Below are positions 1 to 13,607 of a stretch of DNA of 64,000 nt, one piece after another. The notes beneath the pieces were generated by a model that saw only the letters and a program-made list of their open reading frames with translations, was not told the DNA's origin and made no database searches. How positions within the stretch are numbered: the stretch's first letter is position 1; each line of letters starts with the position of its first letter. The position numbers and the translations under genes were made by a program. The DNA is from Zarea fungicola (Eukaryota > Ascomycota > Sordariomycetes > Hypocreales > Cordycipitaceae). The stretch spans positions 62,001 to 126,000 of the forward strand of contig FWCC01000132.1 of the NCBI GenBank assembly GCA_900169235.1. Direction: 5' to 3'.

Positions 1-2447
1 GCGCTTGTATCCTGGAGGGAGCTGTCAAACTGGGCGAGGCAAATTTCGCCTTACTTTTCCCGTAACCGGACAATGCCCAGTGTCCAATCACACCACTATG
101 GAACAGCCTACTAGATTCACCAGCGACTGTCTACCGACTCGTACGGGCTTAATATATATTTATTGGCGGGACGATTTGTGTGCGGAGACAGAAGCCGCTC
201 ATCTGCCGGGACTTGCAGCTCCCGCGCCGCCGATGGCCGTTTAGAGCCAGGGTATGGCGGGCAATGCCTGTGTAAAACCACGTGTGTACTACCAGCAGTT
301 ATGGAACAATTACCACCACACCGGTAACGTGGCGTGTCCCTACCGTTAGGCTCACCAACCCGTTGTTCTGTTACCAAGTCTCGACCCTTGATGGCGCCAT
401 GTGGCTTTTGCCATTCTGTTTCTCGCCCCCAAGGCTTCTCTCATTGCAACCACCTGCAGAATGGAAACGCAGACCCTGTTTTCTGTGGCGGAAAGTAATA
501 ACAAATTGCTTTTGCTGTGAGACACGTAACGCTGCTCGCTCTCTTTCGCGGCCCCTGTCGCTCGTCTTCGCGGACTCCGGATAGGCTCTGGCCACGCCAT
601 TCAAATGGATAGTAATGTGGTGTAGAGCTAATCGTTCGAACTGCATGTGCAGGTCGATGCAATATGTAAGTAGCATGTACGTAGAATAGTGCTGCTTTGG
701 GTAATCGAATGCCAAGAATTGCCTGCTTCGGCAAAGACCTTCTGAACGCCTGTGAGTGCCCTTGCCGTGATTTGTTCCAGGTCTGGCTTACGCAAGATCT
801 TGTGCACGGAAAATGTTAAGTTCTGCACATGATCTTCGCGGCGGGTTATGCTAGCAGTGTGAATGCATACAGGCCGAGATCTCTGTCCTCTAGTCATGAC
901 ATGTCCCCCCTGTGCGTCGAGGATGGATAGGCCTTCGCCCCAGGTTGGTTGGAGCTTATGTTACCGCGACCGGCCGAAACTTCACGCCATTACAGGTTGG
1001 TAACTACCCGGTGTGCATACGTGAGTATCCAAATCTCTACCACAAAACAATTCCCTAGGGTAAACGAGTGTAAACTAACCAAACGGAGACTTGGTGTATT
1101 AATTACTGAGACTATTGTAAACCCCACCATTGACTACAATAAAGCCAAAGTGTTGCACAGTATGAGCAAGTATAGGGTTGGCATCAGCTTCCTTCATGTA
1201 GTGAGCGATACATTGGTTGGGCTCCATTGATCAATGCCAGACATGGCCGTGGGGTAATAGCCTGAACATGTACATAGTATAAAAAAAAACCGTAGTGTGA
1301 TCATGGCTGGCCTACCACAAAAGCCCTACAGACCACCCTCGGTTGTCGGGGTGGCCTTTCATCATGAAGCAAGCCCGTTCCCCCCCGTATCTGCAGCAGT
1401 CTTCGCGAGGTGACAGGAACCAGTCAAGACAAGACGTATCCAGTTTGATAGGGCTGAGGCTGTGCAAAGACAACATAGAAACAGAACCAGTTACAGTACA
1501 CTTATCAAACTATCCGTACGAATTACGACAAGAGGCCCAGCAGAAACAAAGTGAAGGCTGCCTGACTGCTGCTTTGGCGCGTGTACCGGGCTGCTGCAAA
1601 GAGAAAGCAAAAGGTTAATTTCACCTGCCTGCAAAACGTGGCTGCATGCTCCCGCATATCTTCCTTAGAGGGTGTTGAACTAAGGAGCGCAGAGCCTTGC
1701 TGCAGGGCGAACCAGACACAGGCTGTGGCGAACCACTTTCCACCTGCTGGGTCTTAAAGGCACCCCCCGCTGTTGAGTAGCGCATATTTAAACTAGCGTC
1801 TGCTGGTAGCTATGAGTTCTCAATAGTCTCAATACACCTGGACCTAGAAAGGAAACCTTTGCGATTAGTCTTGTAGTCGGGACAGCGCTTGCTGAAAGGT
1901 ATCGCAGCTACGCCAATTCCTATTGTCGCCAGAGTGCAATAAAAACCCCCTGCAAATAATCCTGTAATGAGCACTGCTCTTTTAATGGCCGGGAATATAG
2001 TTGCATAGTAGTCGGAGTGAATAGAGTCGGGAAAGCTGCAGTGAGTAGTCCGATCCAAGTACAAGACAGTAAAGGTGGATGCACAAAAAGTTTAAAACTC
2101 CAAAACCCAACTATGCGGGCCGCCACGTTGCAATGTCAAAACTCGACATCCGTTACTTGTTTTCTTGTCCAATTTGTGCGTGTATATATGTGTGGGGCGG
2201 TCCCAAACGTGTCTTTCCACAATACTGAAGTGCCCGAAACTGCACCTTTTCTGCTGGCTGCTGTTTGGCATTTCACACCCATTCGGGCAAGCCGAATGCA
2301 ATCAGTGGTCTCACATTGAGGCACAGAGGTTTTGCCGTTCTGGTCAGGCGCAAATCTTTTTGGCTTTTCCTAGATGCTGATCCGACCCCCACAACCCGCC
2401 AGCCTAGCTGGTGCTGTAGCAGTACTGGAATGTCGGAACGCGGTGAA

Positions 2448-2490
2448 CTACCTACCTAGGTACCTCGGTACCTACCTTAGGTAGCTTACC
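2448..2490. repeat. TACCTAGG-type palindrome cluster
   Basis: Several overlapping copies of TACCTAGGTA, TACCTCGGTACC and CTTAGGTAG stand side by side. The unit is its own reverse complement, so it has no strand. The same motif recurs at other intergenic sites in the window. Confidence 0.7.
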
Positions 2491-2815
2491 GTGCCAATGC
2501 AACGCTAAGGTTGTTTCTTGTGCTGAGAAGCAGTTTGTTTGCCTGTACCCTAGTCACCATCCGGAAACTTTGTTGGAGCCCATAGGAACGGGACTGCGGC
2601 CCGCCATACCCTGGGACACCCAGGCAGCCAGTAACACTGGAATCCTGCCACTGTCACTGGTGCTGGGGCTTGCCAATACTGACTGGTAGCCAAAATCTCA
2701 GTGGTAGTTTTGATCTGGAGTCAATAACGATCTCTAATTTACTTGTACATTGTTACAGTCAACTCCCCAAAATCTGTCAACTCAGTCAAGTTTTCATCCC
2801 GTACCCAACCGAAAT

Positions 2816-2846
2816 CGGTCGGCCGACCGACCGACCGGCCGAGCGG
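2816..2846. repeat. short GACC/CGGC tandem repeat
   Basis: A microsatellite-like stretch of repeated GACC units is flanked by CGGCC inverted pieces (GGTCGGCC and CGACCGGCC). It lies in the gene desert with no gene beside it. Confidence 0.6.
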
Positions 2847-5800
2847 CATACCACCCATGATGTTGATCTTGAACCCGAAGTAGAACACACAACAGCTGTG
2901 CATGAGTCGGTCTGTTCTGGTATTTAGTCGTCGCATCCCGGTCCAGGTTCCGTGACGTGACAAAAGCCTAGGGATTTTCCATTGAGTTGGGAGCCAGCCT
3001 GCTTGATAGGGGCTTGTTGGAAGTGGAGTTGACACTGACGCCGCTTGTCGTATTTGTCGCATAGAGCTCTCACCAAGGACTGCTAGGCCACACTGGGATC
3101 GGTTGGGTCTACTTGGCTCCCTATCTCTGAGGGGTTTAGTGCGAAGCCAACCTGATGCAATGGCACCACGAGACTGGCACCCAAAAACTAATTATAACTC
3201 CAGGCGCAGGCTCGAACAGGGGGCAACTATTACCCCCGTAATGATAAGCTTCTGGGCTAGCGAAGTCGCGAGACGCCACACGCTGCGTGACGAGATCTGG
3301 GGGGGGGGTGGAAGTCCTCGGTCTGTGTCCGTTCCTTGCAATTAAAGTCGACGGCGGTGATTGCCGCGATTCTACACAAAGACAACACATTAATACCGGC
3401 TGGGTTGTTCAAATAGTAGAGCAACGGGTCGAGACTTTCAAATGGCGGATCCCAATGGTCTGGTACCCAATAGTTGACGTGAGAGCCATGATCTGCACCA
3501 GGCCATTGTGAGCCAAAAAGCAATTCTATGCCGTCGCATCATCCCCCCGGAGGTATTACATGCATCACTCCTGTTCCAAATAAGGGGGCATGGCAGTTCT
3601 GGTCGCATTGAACTTTGAAGTCAGAGATAGTTGAGGCTTTTTGCTTCTGGCCCACCGAATGGCTGTTACAGCAGAAAACACACAAAATTGGGCCCTTTTG
3701 ACAGACTCATCGGGATCATCTTGCCCCTCGCCCCCAATGCACCCCTCTCCGCCTCAAGCGACGGCCACTCATACCGGTAAACTGGTACCCATCACACTTC
3801 AGTACTCGTGGCCTGCAACGATGGGCGGCATATGGTGCCATGGGTACGGAAGACGCCACCACAGTAGGATTCACCCAACCGGAGCTATGCTAAACCGGAG
3901 CCGTTCCACATACATCCAAACAGAGTGCTGCATTGACGAAAGGAGCACAAGCGGGCAGATTAAAGCCAATATTGACTGCATAAAGAAATGGGACACAACA
4001 CGTCTAGTGACGCAAACGAGCCTTGGACAAAACGATCAACCCAGACTTGGCTGTCGAAAGACAAAAATTGGTTTACTGCTAAGCTTTTCTCTCGGCGTGG
4101 TTCGTTATGATTGTGCGGCCGAGTTAGCTTGTTCGCCGACCAAAGCTGTGACAGTTAGCACCCCGCCCCAGTTGACGATGTTTACAATATTAATATGATT
4201 AATGTGATCGTGCTGCTCGTATTGCTGGTCAAAGTGGAAACGCGAATGCCGCCCAATACTAGTTGTACGCAGAACTGTGGATTATCTCATGCATGGCATA
4301 AGCGACTCCCGTAGGGCCAGTACGGAACAATGCCGTCCCGTTGTTCGCGAAAACGTTACAAGAAGTAATAAGATGTACATACAGCGATTACATACGGAAT
4401 AAGAAGACGGTTTCATAATGCGATGCGCTAATTGGGTACAGTACCCAGGAGGGATATCGTGATAGTGGGAGATGGGTTTTTACAACATCGAAAGCCAGAA
4501 GTCTAGTAAAGAGTTTGACTGGATTTTGGATCGGTTGATTTCGCACCACTAATAACACAGACGAGTCATGGAGTTCTTCCTACATTTCAAATGTCGTAGC
4601 TGTCACCTGGTTGGTTCGTGACTGAATGGTCGCCCTGCAATGACAGCTGGGAGAGGCGGCGCCTCTTTCCAACCAAGTAACAGGGCGAACGAGGCCCAGA
4701 AAGGTAGTAAGTTGCAAATGGAAAAAAGGGTTATTACGGCGAAGTGGGGGGGAGTTAACCATCAGTTAGCATGTTGGATGCTCGGAAGAGAGCCGCACAA
4801 GCCTGATTTGATAGGGGCGGCACCTTAAGCGATATGTCTGGTTTGCCAGCCATTGCAAGGCGACTGTACCACAGATGATGGAAAAATGTTGCGCCATGTT
4901 TACTAGTGTCGTGCCTCACGAGCTAAGACGAGCACGCCCAAATATATTATTAAGCGACGAAAAAATTGAGACCCGCCTTGAGCCATAAACTAAAAGGAGA
5001 GAAGGCCTTCGGTATCATAAGCACGAAAATGGTAAAATGGTTACATACCTAAGTACTGGTAGCAACAGTGACAGATATTATTGCAGGGGAAGGAGTTTAA
5101 TGCGAGAGCGGGCGTCAGAGATGTGGGCCTCGACAAGCCAACCACGGGATGTTTTATTAGTTACATGTCGGGTGGGTAAAACGGCTTCAACCGGTGCTAA
5201 GACGCGGACGAGACCAAAGTTTGTACATACTTTATTAGAGGGGCTATTAACCAATCAATAGTGCATGGAAGCGGACTCTTTGAACTGTTGTATCGAAAAA
5301 GCCTCACAGTGCTAAAAGTCTTCCATTTTTTTTTTCTCTTATTAAGGAAGCGCTAGTTACAATACCTGGTACAGTCCGTGACTTCCTAACAAGGTGTGAC
5401 AGGCAGCTAAATTATAGTGCAAATATAGCCACGCATTATTTAATCATCTCAGGGAGGAATTGACTTTTATTAATAAAACCGTCTTATTTTGAATAACGGT
5501 TTACGTATTATATCGAGGTCAGTCGCTACATCATGGACACCTGGAAGAATCTGGGCAAAGTTGTATGGAATGCCCAGCTATATAATAACTTCACACAGGT
5601 CCTCCCTTACTGGCAGTAACACCTGTAGATTTAGTGGAAGAAAAAGCTATTGTTAGTAAAGTTTGTTGGCTAGCAGCCCAGCACAAAAGGGTTTGGGCTG
5701 TAGTTAGTGGCGGCGTTGTAGGTGACGCTAGTCTCGCCCTGTTTTGAACCAGCTGGGACGAGATTTGGGTCTGAAAGAGGAACCACCCAAAAAGAGATGA

Positions 5801-8800
5801 GTAACGAGGCGACCAGAGCGACAAGTGGTACAGTGCGGGTGGAGGACCAGTCTGGTGCGATGAACACTTACTCGTCTACGGGAGTAATCGACTGGCTCAG
5901 ATGGCCCATCTCTCTAAGCACACCTCCAGCCAATCGTGGACCTTGAAGACTGTAGTATCCATAGCTTTGTGGACAAGGCTGGCAGCGCGGTGTCCTTCTC
6001 CCTTTAGGGCTAGTGTCAGCTTTTTGAGGTAGGGTGTGGGCTTCAAAAATCCTGGGCGCCATGTGTATATTATTAGCTAGGTTCAAGCTTGTTGTGGTTC
6101 TGAAAGTGGAAACCACTTGCATAACATTGTCTGTTTCTCTATGTATGTCTCGGGTCTTGACCGTCGGCAACGATGAGCCTGGTCCGCTACTGGTGTAACG
6201 ATGGCAGTGAGTAGTTATTAGTTCGATGATCTTGGCTGTATCTGTAGAGGCGACCCTGTTTCAGTTGCTATTTAACAATACATACGGAGTACAGAGTACA
6301 TCAAGTAGAACCCGCATGCGGGTTTTGTGACCTTGGCTCACTGGCAGCTGGGTATTGGACAAAATGTGGTGGTATTTGATCATACATAACCCTTAGCCTT
6401 CATAAAATCAAAAACGTGGTTTTTAACTTGTACGCATCAGATTAGTCTGGCTCTATGCAGGGGTGTAAATCGTTCAGTGCTCCGTACGGGGGGCGCCACA
6501 TTGCGGCATATTGACTAGTCCATGCACCGGAGATTTTTAAAGGCTGGCTGGCTGCCAATAGTAACTGCCACAAGTACATACCCATTGAATTTGTTGTCTG
6601 GATGCAGACCAGTGGGACTCGTGAACACTCATCCATGCCATTATTCCCACCAAGAAAATCTCTGCCCCGTAAGATACAAAGAACCAACACTGTTCTTGGC
6701 ATCTCAATGCCGCGCGGGACGCCATTTCTGTCTCCATTTTTTCTTCCTTTTTACAACATGCAACTGAAGAGACTCTACTTGCCTAATCCTCAATAAGTGT
6801 GGAACTAACGGTGACAAGGTAATTAGACATAATTGTGCCCACGATGTTTACTTTGGTACGTACATTTTCACAAGGCCTAAAACTGCAGTGACAAACGCTC
6901 ATGTACTAACTCTTCTACTGCTACAAGCGGACCTACAACTGTATTGCATGGCCCGTGCACCGACAGTTATTCGTGATTACTCGCAAGTCGGGCTTACACC
7001 AATGTAGGCTGGCTACACCTTTTGTGTTAGGATATGCAACAGCAGCACAAGTGTGTGCACAACACGCCACGAACAACACCTCCAAATCCGGCTCACCGGC
7101 GCTGAGATTATCACCAAATCGGGGAGGGGGCTGCCGATGCAAAACAATATGTGCATCCTGGGTCGATATCGGACCTGTCCACGCCTCTAATCCCTGTAAT
7201 AGCACTTGCAGCATTCTAGCGGCATCTGCATGTAGGTCTACTTTACGCAATGGAGAATTCCGATAAATTACAAATGCATACTCCGTGCCTTTCGTCACAA
7301 AGGGGAGCTCGGGATAGTCTATCTTTGATGTACAACCGTCGATGCTATCATAAGCCACTGGTAGCGACCGTGCAGGAATCTTGGGGCACATATCACTCTC
7401 GATGACTGTTATTTTAACTGATGCCTGTGAAATGCCCCAGCACCTACCGATGCTAATTCCCTCACCAAAGTATCTAGCATAGTTCGTCCTAGTATTAGTT
7501 GGTTGGCTACACAAGCCATCCAAGGGTTTGGTCGATGCTGGCAGTGATGGATGATCATAATGTCGCTAAAAGTAGCACCAGCTGCACTGGCTATGTAGAC
7601 ACATTGTAAGTCACCTATTGAGGCAGCCGTCGTACGCACGGTCCTTGCCAATGAAACTAGATCTCGGCCTTCGGTATAGTCAGTTGTCCGGCTTATTAGT
7701 TCAGTTTACCTTGGACGGTGGTGGCTTGGCGATCAGCCACTAACCGAAATCAACCACCGGTCTGATGTTCTACTGGCTTGTCATTTTCCGGGGACAAGAT
7801 GCTCTGGCGTAAAATGCGCCCCCCCTCCCGATAGCCGTTGAAAGAAATACCTTTTTTCGCCCGGCAATTGTATGTGCCCCCCCCCCTTTTCATTTCCTAT
7901 GTGTCGTTTTACGGAATGTCTTACTGGTAAACTCTTTCAATGCTGCCTAGCGGTCATCTGCGAGCCTCCAAACTTTTACTCCTGAGCGGCGCGAAACACC
8001 GCCCACGATCAACCCCATAATGAGGTTCAACGCAAACTCGCACTGGCTGTATTGCCCACTTATCAGTAGTCAACCTTCTGGGTGCCGTGCATCTAAGACA
8101 ATGTGCAACGACGTTTTGTCCGAAAGGGAGCATCCAATGATACACGCATTTCACCTCCTTTTGCCCGTTAAAAGCAAATAGTATGACTATTTTAAATCCT
8201 ACCTCATGTAACATCTCTGAAAGCCTTGGTCTATGTTGTGTACGCATTCTTCGTGCAAGCAGGATTGTATGTAGATACTGAGCCGGATTCGGCCAGAGAA
8301 GAGACATTGCAAATGGACGGTATGACACTGTGTTGCCCAGTCATTATTAAATTTCCCAGGTTCGTGCGTCGCGGCATTGACCTTAATCAGCCTATACATA
8401 AGCAGGAGATGCAGGAGCTAAGAGGGCCACATGGATCGTGGCTTAGAGTCAACCCCATGAGATTGTGCGTTTTAGAGGGTGGCATTTCAGAACACAATTG
8501 AGGCGGTGGCCTCGTCCCTTCAGCAGCGCCACAGCATTACATCGCGTGGGAAACGCTGCTCGCAATGGGGAAGAAAACGCGACATTGCTTAATCTGCGTC
8601 GCTGCCTTCGAAACCTTCCAAAATGCCTGCTGTACGGCGCTACAACTCTATCTGCAAACTGAAATTTATTGACGGGGTCAACAGGTGAATACTATTTACC
8701 TTGTTGAGGCGTCTCGGGTAGCGTCTGTCACGGTTCGCAGGTTGCAGGTTGCAGGATGCCTACGAACCATACGAAGTGTTTGCCCATCCGTCATGAGCTT

Positions 8801-11800
8801 CTGTCCACAATTGTACGATTGTGCAGGGCTCAGCTGAAAGGAGCTAATAGGTCTCGTTCGCCTCGTCGATGAGCCTTGGGGCCCATTTTCCGACGGGTGG
8901 CCAAGCCCTTGGGTTACATAGCAAAATCTGTTTGCATCCACCACACTCTGGCGACAATTTCTACACTTCACTTAGTACGCTCTCAACACTGGACACAATT
9001 TGCAGATATGTGGTGACCCTAGGCCATTGCGGCAAGGGGCCTGGTGGCGGCGTCGTTGTCCCAAGCTGGAAATGCTGGCGAGTTGCATAGACCACCTGTC
9101 ATGGTAATGTGTCTGGGGCGTTTCGATGCACACCCATTCATCCCTGTGCGCCAAGACACTGGGCTCAACCTTGCGCTGTCTGTAGGTCCATGTTAGTAGC
9201 CTCGTCTATTGTCCATTACATTATAATGGAAGGCTCAAACTTAACTCTAGCAAACTGCCTCCAAGCAGTAATGTTCATCGTGAACCTTCCTGGCTAGATG
9301 GCCACTAGAGAATACTGAACAAGTGGCCACAACTTGGACAGTAACAAAAAGATTTCACTAGAAACATCACCGCCTTTTCTGGCATTTCGTGTGGCGTCGC
9401 TGCGGCTCGTGGCAGAGTCGCTTAATGGGCGGAAAGTGTTCCGCACGCAGGCACAACCCAGCGTAATTGCGCGGTGCCCGTTCCGGTCTCTGGTGGCTCT
9501 CGCTCTATTTTACCACTTTTCGAAAGTTAGTGAGGGGCAGCATGGATTAAAGTTAACGATGGGGCAAATCTGAAGCTTGACCCCAGTCTCTTTCAAGAGT
9601 CAGATAAATCATTCTGTGGGGTGTCTTCACTCTTGCTGTACATTTGTACATATGTACCTTGCCAGTAGTTCTTTGCGTATCTGTTCATCACTCGCAAGGT
9701 CAACATTCAAACCCGACGCCGTATTAAAACCTACTCTGCCCAACATGTCCTATTTCGTATATGACGAAGAACTCCACCACTGGCATGTAGAGTCCGCATT
9801 TTGACCCGCTGGACCGGCGATGGGCACGGCCGAATGGTGCACCCGGCTGAACTCGCTGCAAGTTTGCCGCCGTACCCGGTTCTAGATCTCCGTCGACCGT
9901 TTTGTAAAATTGTAATTTTGAACTTGTATGGCGAGTCTGATAACGTTGAGATCGCTGACAGATTCCATCTTTCGTGGGGGGCAGTTTCGCCAACTATTTT
10001 GAGGTTGCCTACGTTGAACACAACGTGGCTGCGAAATCGCTTCCAAACCCCGCCTAGCTACCGACTGCTGAGTTGCCTTACTCTACCTCTGTTTTCGCAG
10101 CTCTTTTGTACGTTGTTGAGGCGTGGGCTGTTCCAGTACCATGAACAAGACAATAGCCGGTAAGGTGCCTGGTGTTGGCTTATGCAATTTCTTGCAAACT
10201 TGTCCCTTATTCTCCGTGCTGCAATGCGTACTGTGCTGCGCATGTTGCTCACAATGAGGCTTCGAGGCTTCCACTTACAACAACGCTGCGTCCGTCCACC
10301 AGAAGTGCATAGAAACGGACTTCAGTGCACAAATCTCGCATTTCCGGAACAAACTATTATCAAGCTCCAAAACTTGTTCCGCGTGATCATGTGTAGTTCA
10401 TCGCCTGGACACATAATGTAATGACAGACATCGGTTCTAGGGCTGGGCATTTCCCCTGATATCTGCCGGCATCAAACTGTAGAGGTTTCCATCGTATGAC
10501 TTAAGTTCCTGCTGTATCCCCTCGTGTGGTAATCATCGGCCGTTTGTTTTCTTTTGGGCAAAGTCAATACGGCCAAGATTATGCGCAGTCTTTCCAATCT
10601 CAATGCCCTGCTCTAGATGCTGTTCCTCTTACTTTTCATCTACGTGAATTGCTGAACCCCGGACACCGTTTCTGTAATACTATTAATTTCATGAGAAATA
10701 CGGCCGCTCTTCTCCCGAGTAGTTTTATTTACATTTGCCAGCCCATTTTTTCGGGTCAAGGTTGGAATGGAAAACAAGCGCCTACGCACCCGTATACGTA
10801 CGCATGCTCCTGGTAGACTTGTGCCGATTGGGATTATGAGAATTACCTAGTCAGTGCCTTAAGTAGATATACTCTGAAAAGTTTAAAACTTGAAAGTAAT
10901 ACGTAACCGGAATATAGCTCTCGCATTGCTCATATTGCACTTCTCGGCCAGCGTGGTGGTTCTCTATCCTGTCAAGACGCCGCATGGGACTACAAAAGCC
11001 ATCTACGTAAATGGACATCCAATCTGCTGCACAAACACCACACAGAGTGTATACGATATCCCTATGTTGTGTTTTGGTATTGATATTCTAGGCTGGAGTA
11101 TTGAACATTGTGAATGTGGGAGCGACTAGCAACCCGCTTCCAGCGGGAGACAATTGGGAACTTAAAGCAAAACATCTGCACCTTGAGCTTTCAATGCCAG
11201 TAAACTGTATAGGTTCTCAACATTATTTTGCATTTTAAAGTGTCTCGGTCGGGATAGCACTCTGCCCCTTGATTGGCGCAGTGTCTCACAGCCATCATGT
11301 CCTGTGGTGGACTTCCATTGTATGTTGATAGTTAATCAAAGGCCTTGCTTCCAATGATGGCGACCTTTCTTATTTTAGTCAAACTTTCCATTCTGAATTT
11401 AAACATCACAAATGTGCTAGATCACATAAGCTCTTTGTCCTTGAAGTAGATACGGTGCAGGGTCTGAGCCAATCTCGACTTCCAGGACGGCAAAGTACAT
11501 CCGGCGCATACACGCACTCGCTTGCGCAAGCATCAATAGAGAAATAAAAATATCTACTGATATTCATTATCATGGAGTCTAAAGTGGTAACAACTGCATT
11601 CTCAATCTCAGGTCATCGAGACCTAGTAGGTTGGTACCAGCTGCAACAGTCAAAGTTTATGAATAAACAGCAACTAAACAATACCAGGACGAAGTCAAAT
11701 GTAATAGACAATTTAGAAAAAAAAACAGATTGATATATCCGTGCTATGATTTCTGGCGGCTGTGAAATGTAGTGTGCCGCCGCCAGCCTCCCTCGGCTTT

Positions 11801-12284
11801 ACCGTTTGACTCGCTCCGTAGCCCCGAATTTAGACCGTATTGAGTAGGGCAGAAGTTAAGGTATCCCGATTGTTCGGATATAGGATAAAATACAAAAACA
11901 GAAAGCCTTAAGCCATATCCGCATAAGCTAGTAGCTTTCGGCTTTAGAGAACGGTACAATTTGTTGAGCCCATCGTGAGTAGGCGTCTGTGTAAAGGGTG
12001 GAACACCGAAGTAGTGTAGACCAGGCCGCAGACCAACCGCCGAGCAGCTGGTTTCTGGAATATTTGTCGCCACTTTGTGTCGCGATCTATATCCTCTGCG
12101 CGAAACTGTAATTCCGATGCCAGTGACGTCTAGATGACCGTTGCGTCCCCTCAATGAATATTTAAGGGGCTCGCTCGGCATGCTGCAATGATTGGGCTCA
12201 GTTGAATAATCGCAGACATACACTTGCACTCGAACTAAACATATTTCGTTTATTACCCAAGCCACCATTTTAAACTTCAAAAAC

Positions 12285-13099
12285 ATGGCATTCAACGGAA
12301 GAGTTGTCATCGTCACAGGTGGCTCCAATGGAATTGGCAGAGCCTGTGTTGAGCGTCTTGGACGAGATGGTGCCAAGGTTGTAATCAATTACTACACTGA
12401 CGAAGCTGCGGCGAGTGCGCTCGTCTTATCCATTGGAGAAGATCGTGCACTTGCTGTCCAAGCCGATGTTAGCAAAATTGAGGGTATTTCGAGGCTCGTT
12501 GATGAGACGGTCAAAAAATTCGGTCATATCGATGTGATCATGGCGAATGCAGGCATGATGCTGATGCGCACTGTGGAGAACACGACGGAGGATGACTTTG
12601 ACAGAATGTTCAACATTAACGTCAAAGGGCCGTATTTCTTGACCCAGGTAATTCTCTCCCTCCCGCGCCGCATACAGATGTACATTGCTGCCCTGGAACT
12701 CTGAGGCTAATAATATTTTAGAAAGCCGTGCCTCATATCCGCAGCGGCGGTAGCATTATATTCGTTTCGACCGGTATCGCCCACAATTCGATGGTTGTAC
12801 CAGACTACCTTCTGTATGCCTCAACAAAGGGCGCTATTGAGCAAATGACACGCGTCATGGCCAAAGGTCTAGCTGCAAAAGGCATTACAGTGAACGCCGT
12901 TGGCCCGGGCCCTACTGCAACAGAGCTATTCTTCAAAGGCAAAAGTGACGAACAAATCGAGGCATTCAAGAAGATACATCCATTTGGTAGACTTGGCGAG
13001 CCTGCCGATATTGCCAACATGGTCTCCTTTCTAGCCGGGCCTGAGAGCCGTTGGGTGTCTGGACAAACCTACTTGGTGAATGGGGCTTTGATGGTATAA
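12285..13099 (+). CDS. short-chain dehydrogenase/reductase (SDR)
   Basis: This is a classical SDR, an NAD(P)(H)-dependent oxidoreductase with unknown substrate. There are two exons, 12285-12647 and 12722-13099; the intron (12648-12721, GTAATT donor, TTTTAG acceptor) is phase 0. The product is 246 residues, normal for the family. The cofactor motif TGGSNGIG is at residues 11-18, NAG at 88-90, a serine in FVSTG near 137 and the catalytic YxxxK (YASTK) at 153-157, followed by NAVGPGP. The motifs rule out a broken gene. The start ATG follows an A-rich leader and gives the expected short N-terminus before the first beta strand. It is the first clear gene after the 12 kb desert. Similar fungal proteins are labelled versicolorin-reductase-like or ketoacyl-reductase-like, but no biosynthetic partner genes are visible, so the substrate stays open. 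Confidence 0.92.
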
Positions 13100-13607
13100 G
13101 CAAGGAAGGAATTTTAATAAGCAATAGAACAATAAATCTAGGGGCATAATTTTTGGTTTTGAGATTGAATACTATAAATAACTAGAGCAAATCTCGACGC
13201 TTTGGTGTATATACCAGTAGCTGGGCAGCTGTACGTTGCAAGAAGCTTGCCGTTGAAATTATACGAATTTCTGCTCCTTAAGATTTTTTTTTTTTTTTTT
13301 GACAGCGATAAAGACATGAGTCTCTTAGTAACATTAAAAAGCTCCGTTGTGATATCTGTGCCGTGACCTGCTCGGTTGCGTTCTGGCCACATCACGTGCC
13401 ATCCGTGACTAAGTGCGTCATTGGTAGCTCCAAGCTCCATACCACTAAAACGTGGCTTCTAGATCGTTGCTGTGTCCTCAGTGCATCAATCCAACCAACA
13501 TTCTAATTTAACTCACTCTTGTCTTAAGGTTAAAAATGGGGATGTAAGAGGGCATCATACCCTAGTTATTGGATATCGACATTGCGAGCCTCTTACCAAT
13601 GCCAAAG
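13100..13607. other. spacer between SDR and HRD1
   Basis: About 0.5 kb contains the 3' end of the SDR transcript and the HRD1 promoter. It includes a 17-base T tract at 13284-13300. No further gene is seen. Confidence 0.6.

Larger units (their letters stand above)
1..12284. other. gene desert, about 12.3 kb
   Basis: No recognisable gene, RNA gene or intact transposon is seen here on either strand. Open frames are short and overlap in conflicting frames; the longest (about 196 codons on the minus strand near 6.9-7.5 kb, 185 codons on the plus strand near 3.6-4.2 kb) show no family motif, no convincing splice structure and no biased composition. Scattered features are poly-C tracts near 7.82 and 7.88 kb, a GACC tandem near 2.82 kb and a TACCTAGG cluster near 2.45 kb. 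The density contrasts sharply with the rest of the window, where genes are mostly less than 1.5 kb apart. It may be an accessory or degenerate interval, but its history cannot be read by eye. Confidence 0.6.

Noticed and set aside
3641..4198. 185-codon plus-strand frame
   Set aside because: No motif, no neighbouring exon and irregular composition (Ser, Cys and Thr scattered). Treated as chance.
6933..7651. Long minus-strand open frames (196 and 80 codons) in the desert
   Set aside because: They are in different frames, no splice joins them convincingly, and the translation shows no domain or family motif; length is within what chance can give in 64 kb.
1..12284. RIP-degraded transposon
   Set aside because: RIP would show strong local AT bias with many TpA. 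No stretch here looks that biased by eye and no reverse transcriptase or transposase motif is visible; composition was not computed.
11744..12388. 214-codon minus-strand frame
   Set aside because: It overlaps the start of the clear SDR gene on the opposite strand and has no protein-like pattern.
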